9,505 nt of DNA from assembly GCA_029052085.1 (NCBI GenBank), contig JAIDJS010000334.1, forward strand, positions 1 through 9,505. Direction: 5' to 3'. This DNA comes from Eubacterium sp. (GTDB lineage: Bacteria > Bacillota > Clostridia > Oscillospirales > Acutalibacteraceae). Made by a program: the position numbers and the translations under genes. The notes beneath the pieces are model-generated. The model was not told the DNA's origin and searched no databases. It saw only the letters and a program-made list of their open reading frames with translations. Every line of letters begins with the position of its first letter. Position 1 is the stretch's first letter. Below, in pieces: positions 6,430 to 9,505 of this stretch.

Positions 6430-7668
6430 TTAACCAAGATAGTTTAACGGATTTACTCTTGTAGCACTGTTGCCCAGCCTTACTTCAAAATGACAGTGCG
6501 GACCTGAAGAATTGCCCGTTGAGCCCGAATAAGCAATAATATCGCCTTTTGATACAGCCTGACCAACACTTACAACAAGGCGGCTGTTATGTGCATAAAG
6601 CGTTGATAAGCCGTTGCCGTGGTTAATCATAACTCGATTGCCATAGCTGACATTTGAATATGTTGCTACTGTAACATAACCGGAGTCCGCAGCATAAACC
6701 GGTGTTCCTGTCGGACAAGGAAAATCAACACCCCCATGATAAGCGCCGCTGCTGTAATTCGGATAACCGGCAGAAATGGTTCTGTAGCTTGTCGGATACC
6801 CAAGCCGTCCTGATCCGGCAACGTATTCCCCGCTTGGCTTAACGGAATTGTTTGCATTTCTGAGCTCATTCTCTATCTGCGCAAGCTTGTTACGGTCTGT
6901 TTCAATCGTTTCCATAATGCCCGACTGCTTGCTGTCAATGCTTTTGATTAAAGCATTTGCTTCCGCTGCTTCAGCATCCAGTTCTTTTTTGGAAGAAGCA
7001 ATTTCATCAATAGAGCTCTGAAGCTGCGTTTTCTGTTTATCAAGAGCCGCTTTATCTTCATCAAGCTCAATCTTTTTTTCGGCAAGAGCCTGTCTTTCCG
7101 CTTCAATTTCCTGCATTTTAGTCATAAGATCATCAAGTGTTTTCTTATCACTTGCAGAAACCTGCTTAACCATTTCAGCACGGGTAAGCATAGAGGACAT
7201 ATCCATGCCCGTTTCAAGGAACATTTCAAGCGTGCTTACATTGCCTGAAATATACATAGCGCGAAGACGCTGGCAATACGTATCATAAACCTCTTTAAAC
7301 TCCTGCTTTTTCTGTTCTATTCTTCTTTGTGTTTCTTCGATTTCTGCTTCCGTTTTTTCTATTTTTGCTTCAATCGCATCAATCTCATTCTGAAGAGAAT
7401 CACGCTGATCTTCAAGCGTATCCAGCTTATCCTGAATCAATGCTATTTTTGCCTGAAGAGCTGAAAGATATTCCATCTGCTTTGATTTTTCTGCCTTCAG
7501 CGCATTAATCTTCTTCTGCGATTCGTTAATCTCATTCTGAATTTTATTTTTCTGGGATTCAAGCGAGGACGTTGATGCAGCCTCAGCAGCAAAGGTACCT
7601 GAAAAAACAAGCATCACGGCAAAAACCAAACAGAAAACTTTTAATAATTTAGACCCCACTGATCTCAC
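6430..7668 (-). CDS. Secreted coiled-coil M23 endopeptidase, first paralog, coupled to ftsX
   Basis: This 412-residue exported hydrolase is the likeliest cognate effector of FtsEX. It has a signal peptide (1 to about 31, ending AAEA-AS) and a long Gln/Glu/Lys-rich coiled coil (about 34-130). The hinge YCQRLRAMYISGNVSTLEMFL (131-151) is characteristic of PcsB-type coiled-coil domains. A second coiled coil (about 165-272), a short linker and the M23 domain (288-412) follow. Zinc ligands His311, Asp315 (HGGVD) and His393, and catalytic His360 (YAH) and His391 (PHCHFE), are all present. The GTG start lies inside the end of ftsX (20-bp overlap). AAGGAAGG at 7678-7671 precedes it; counting from its AAGGA core, the spacing is 5 bases. 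A second GTG three codons in (7659) is also possible. The overlap predicts translational coupling and matched amounts with FtsX. It lacks SH3b or LysM domains. Confidence 0.94.
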   Translation of the reverse strand: MRSVGSKLLKVFCLVFAVMLVFSGTFAAEAASTSSLESQKNKIQNEINESQKKINALKAEKSKQMEYLSALQAKIALIQDKLDTLEDQRDSLQNEIDAIEAKIEKTEAEIEETQRRIEQKKQEFKEVYDTYCQRLRAMYISGNVSTLEMFLETGMDMSSMLTRAEMVKQVSASDKKTLDDLMTKMQEIEAERQALAEKKIELDEDKAALDKQKTQLQSSIDEIASSKKELDAEAAEANALIKSIDSKQSGIMETIETDRNKLAQIENELRNANNSVKPSGEYVAGSGRLGYPTSYRTISAGYPNYSSGAYHGGVDFPCPTGTPVYAADSGYVTVATYSNVSYGNRVMINHGNGLSTLYAHNSRLVVSVGQAVSKGDIIAYSGSTGNSSGPHCHFEVRLGNSATRVNPLNYLG

Positions 7669-8569
7669 TGCCTTCCTTATTAAGATAACGGCTCATTGTA
7701 ATGATAGATCCGCCTACGCCGGTTAAAATACCGATTGCAACAAACGCACCAAGCATAGGAAGAACATAATTTGCAAATTCAACGGCCTGTAAGCCAAGCG
7801 AAACGATTAAATCTTTAAACTGCGTAACCGCAAATTCATAGAACACACCTACAAGACCGGTTGAAAGAATACCCGATATCGTTCCGAGAATCATACCCTC
7901 AACTATAAAAGGCATTCGCACAAAGCCATTTGTAGCACCAACCGATTTCATAATGCTTATTTCAAGCCTTCTTGAATATACGGTCAGCTTAATTGTATTT
8001 GAAATGATAAATACACTGATTGCAAAAAGAACCAGAACGATAATAACGGCGATTACTTCTATCCCCTTACGGATTGTTACAAGCTTTTTCGCCAAATCCT
8101 TATTTTCTCTTATCGTTTCGATATGATCAAGCTCTTTAATATCCTTAAGCGTATTATCAAACCTTGTTAAATCCTTTACGGTAACCTTAAACGCATCGGG
8201 AAGCGGAATTTCGGAATCTATTTCCGTAAAGAACGTTCTTGCAGCCTCATCCATTGTTGCAAGCTGCTCCGCATAAGCATCCTCTTTCGCAACAAATACA
8301 ACCTCATCCACATTGGAAATTTTATTAAGCACTCTTTCCATATCATGAAGTTCCTTATCTGTTGTATCATCCTGAACGAAAACCATAACAACATTTTCGC
8401 TTTCAATTCTTCCGAGAAGAGAATCAATGTTAAGGAATATCATTGTTGCACAGCCCATAAGAACAAGGCAGCTCATTAAAACACAGATTGATGCAATACT
8501 CATCATTCTGTTTGTCCATGTATTTCTGAAACCCTCTTTAAAAAGGTATCTGAAGCTTGATGCGGTCAT
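7649..8569 (-). CDS. ftsX: Cell-division ABC transporter membrane subunit FtsX
   Basis: This 306-residue membrane protein has FtsX topology: a cytoplasmic N terminus (FRYLFKEGFRNTWTNR), TM1 (about 23-48), a large extracellular domain (about 50-168), then TM2 (about 170-192), TM3 (about 222-245) and TM4 (about 268-292). The conserved stretch NTIKLTVYSRRLEISIMKSVGAT (191-213), followed by FVRMPFIVEG, is the signature of the FtsX/MacB permease core. FtsX does not move a solute. It passes the ATP cycle of FtsE to extracellular peptidoglycan hydrolases (CwlO, PcsB or EnvC in other species), which fits the hydrolase genes directly downstream. The ATG start overlaps the ftsE stop as TAATG. GGAGG at 8583-8579, 9 bases upstream, lies inside ftsE. 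The 3' end overlaps the first hydrolase gene by 20 bp. Confidence 0.96.
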   Translation of the reverse strand: MTASSFRYLFKEGFRNTWTNRMMSIASICVLMSCLVLMGCATMIFLNIDSLLGRIESENVVMVFVQDDTTDKELHDMERVLNKISNVDEVVFVAKEDAYAEQLATMDEAARTFFTEIDSEIPLPDAFKVTVKDLTRFDNTLKDIKELDHIETIRENKDLAKKLVTIRKGIEVIAVIIVLVLFAISVFIISNTIKLTVYSRRLEISIMKSVGATNGFVRMPFIVEGMILGTISGILSTGLVGVFYEFAVTQFKDLIVSLGLQAVEFANYVLPMLGAFVAIGILTGVGGSIITMSRYLNKEGSEISGV

Positions 8570-9405
8570 TATTCATTACCTCCGTTCTCAGTTGTATCGG
8601 AGGCTGGCTTAACATTAAACGCATCTATTGAATCAAAAATATCTTCAACCTCTTCTCCAAGTTTAATATCTTCATTATAGAAAAACATATCTGTTGATTT
8701 TTCTGTATCATCCGTATCTTCAAACTGAGCGTGGGTCGGATCCGGCGTATCGGAAACAACCTCGCCGTTTTTGATAACAATAACACGGCGCTGGAATGCA
8801 CGAACAAGATCATGCTCATGCGTAACCATAATAACGGTTGTGCCATTGTTATTGATTTTTGTTAACATATCAACGATTTCGTGGCTCATCTCAGGATCAA
8901 CATTACCTGTAGGCTCGTCCGCAACGATAAGCTTAGGATTATTAACAAGAGCACGGGCAAGGGAAACACGCTGCTGTTCGCCGCCTGAAAGCTCATTCGG
9001 CATGGAACGTGCCTTATGAGAAAGACCGACAAGCTGAAGAATATAAGGAACTCTTTTTCTGATTTCCTTTTCCTTTGCTCCGATAACACGCATTGCAAAA
9101 GCTACATTATCATAAACACTCATTTTCGGAATAAGACGGAAATCCTGAAATACGATTCCCATCGTTCTTCTGTAATAAGGAACCTGCCTTTTCTTTATTG
9201 TTTCCGAAGAATAATCGCCAACGACAACAACACCATCGGATGGCTTCTCCTCATGCATAATAAGCTTCAAAAATGTACTTTTACCTGCACCGGAAGAACC
9301 AACAATGAAAACAAATTCTCCATCTTCGATTTTGATGTTAACATTATTGAGCGCTTTAGTGCCGTTACTGTCATACACCTTTGAAACATCACGAAATTCA
9401 ATCAC
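8569..9405 (-). CDS. ftsE: Cell-division ATP-binding protein FtsE with acidic C-terminal extension
   Basis: This is the cytoplasmic ATPase of the FtsEX complex. It has Walker [10 protein letters not shown] (36-44), Q-loop Gln87 in VFQDFRL, the ABC signature LSGGEQQR (139-146), Walker B LIVADEP (159-165, Asp163 and Glu164) and switch His196. [17 protein letters not shown] and [22 protein letters not shown] are characteristic of FtsE rather than LolD or MacB, and the adjacent ftsX confirms this. The protein is 278 residues, whereas FtsE is usually about 220-230. The excess is a C-terminal tail (about 226-278) with 17 Asp/Glu and only 3 Lys, probably disordered with a short amphipathic helix. 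The start is a GTG at 9405-9403 with AGAGGT at 9418-9413, 7 bases upstream, and the protein begins [11 protein letters not shown], as expected for the family. It appears to be the first gene of the operon. Confidence 0.96.
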   Translation of the reverse strand: MIEFRDVSKVYDSNGTKALNNVNIKIEDGEFVFIVGSSGAGKSTFLKLIMHEEKPSDGVVVVGDYSSETIKKRQVPYYRRTMGIVFQDFRLIPKMSVYDNVAFAMRVIGAKEKEIRKRVPYILQLVGLSHKARSMPNELSGGEQQRVSLARALVNNPKLIVADEPTGNVDPEMSHEIVDMLTKINNNGTTVIMVTHEHDLVRAFQRRVIVIKNGEVVSDTPDPTHAQFEDTDDTEKSTDMFFYNEDIKLGEEVEDIFDSIDAFNVKPASDTTENGGNE

Positions 9406-9412
9406 GATTTTT

Positions 9413-9418
9413 ACCTCT
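9413..9418 (-). promoter_or_regulatory. Ribosome binding site of ftsE
   Basis: AGAGGT on the minus strand lies 7 bases before the GTG at 9405. It supports use of that non-ATG start, since no in-frame ATG is close by and the protein N terminus matches the family from this point. Confidence 0.6.
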
Positions 9419-9456
9419 AATCATTTTAGGATTCTTAATTTTTAAATGTCTTTTTA

Positions 9457-9483
9457 TTTCAAAGCACAAAAGGGACTTTGAAA
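9457..9483. repeat. Perfect 8+8 inverted repeat in the ftsE leader
   Basis: TTTCAAAG (9457-9464) and CTTTGAAA (9476-9483) are perfect reverse complements around an 11-base centre. On the minus strand the repeat begins two bases after the candidate -10 box of ftsE, so it would span the transcription start. That is a classical place for a repressor operator, or for a hairpin at the very 5' end of the mRNA. It is not a terminator for either strand, because neither side has a proper T tract directly after the stem. Confidence 0.45.
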
Positions 9484-9505
9484 CCATTATACAATAATAT
9501 ATAAT
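9478..9505 (+). promoter_or_regulatory. Candidate divergent promoter reading out of the window
   Basis: On the plus strand TTGAAA (9478-9483) matches the -35 consensus at five of six positions. It is followed after 16 bases by a perfect TATAAT (9500-9505). It would fire rightward, away from ftsE, overlapping the ftsE promoter and one arm of the inverted repeat. The region is very AT-rich and no downstream gene is visible, so this is tentative. Confidence 0.3.
9486..9491 (-). promoter_or_regulatory. Candidate -10 box of the ftsE operon promoter
   Basis: A perfect TATAAT on the minus strand (preceded by TTG) lies about 80 bases upstream of the ftsE start. The matching -35 box would fall at about 9509-9514, beyond the window, so the promoter cannot be completed. 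The stretch from 9406 to 9485 holds the leader, the dyad and the ribosome binding site, and no open reading frame of note. Confidence 0.45.

Noticed and set aside
3494..7668. Recent exact duplication or assembly artefact of the hydrolase genes
   Set aside because: The three genes differ widely at silent sites, in linkers and in signal peptides, so they are old, independently evolved paralogs.
9016..9384. Plus-strand open frame of 122 codons opposite ftsE
   Set aside because: It lies wholly within the conserved ABC ATPase coding region and its translation looks like no known protein.
9457..9483. Intrinsic terminator at the ftsE leader dyad
   Set aside because: The stem is AT-rich and neither strand has a T tract directly after it.
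1..9505. CRISPR array, insertion sequence, tRNA or rRNA gene
   Set aside because: No spaced direct repeats, transposase motifs, terminal inverted repeats or cloverleaf-like sequence were found; coding density is nearly complete.

Overview
The window is an AT-rich bacterial chromosome segment. All ten recognisable genes lie on the minus strand, so transcription runs from high to low coordinates. The protein families (FtsEX with PcsB/CwlO-type coiled-coil M23 hydrolases, QueH, a clostridial-type RarA, a Shine-Dalgarno-rich gram-positive style of translation) point to a Firmicute, most likely a gut-type Clostridia (Oscillospirales/Ruminococcus-like). This is inference from protein style, not a database match.

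In order of transcription: (1) 9505-9406 is a leader with a candidate -10 box and a perfect 8+8 inverted repeat near the predicted transcription start. (2) ftsE and ftsX (9405-7649) encode the ATPase and membrane subunit of the FtsEX complex. (3) Three consecutive secreted proteins (7668-3494) each have a signal peptide, a long two-part coiled coil with the PcsB-like R-x-R-A-x-Y-x-S-G hinge, and a C-terminal M23 (LytM-type) zinc endopeptidase domain with all expected catalytic residues. (4) Housekeeping genes follow: queH (tRNA queuosine synthesis), rarA (replication-fork ATPase), an aldo/keto reductase of YdhF type, nth (endonuclease III), and the first 20 codons of a shikimate kinase that runs off the left edge.

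The junctions are very tight: TAATG at ftsE/ftsX and rarA/AKR, GTGA at AKR/nth, overlaps of 20 bp at ftsX/first hydrolase and 11 bp at queH/rarA, and 3-37 bp gaps elsewhere. The exception is a 71-bp gap before the third hydrolase. No convincing terminator is visible, so the ten genes could form one transcription unit, perhaps with an internal promoter in the 71-bp gap.

The functional core is a cell-wall remodelling module. By analogy with B. subtilis FtsEX-CwlO and S. pneumoniae FtsEX-PcsB, ATP hydrolysis by FtsE would move FtsX, which would act on the coiled coil of an extracellular hydrolase and release its peptidase domain. The unusual point is that this FtsEX is followed by three such hydrolases rather than one. 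Their linkers differ, and the middle one has a remodelled active-site loop. No mobile element, CRISPR array, tRNA or rRNA was seen.
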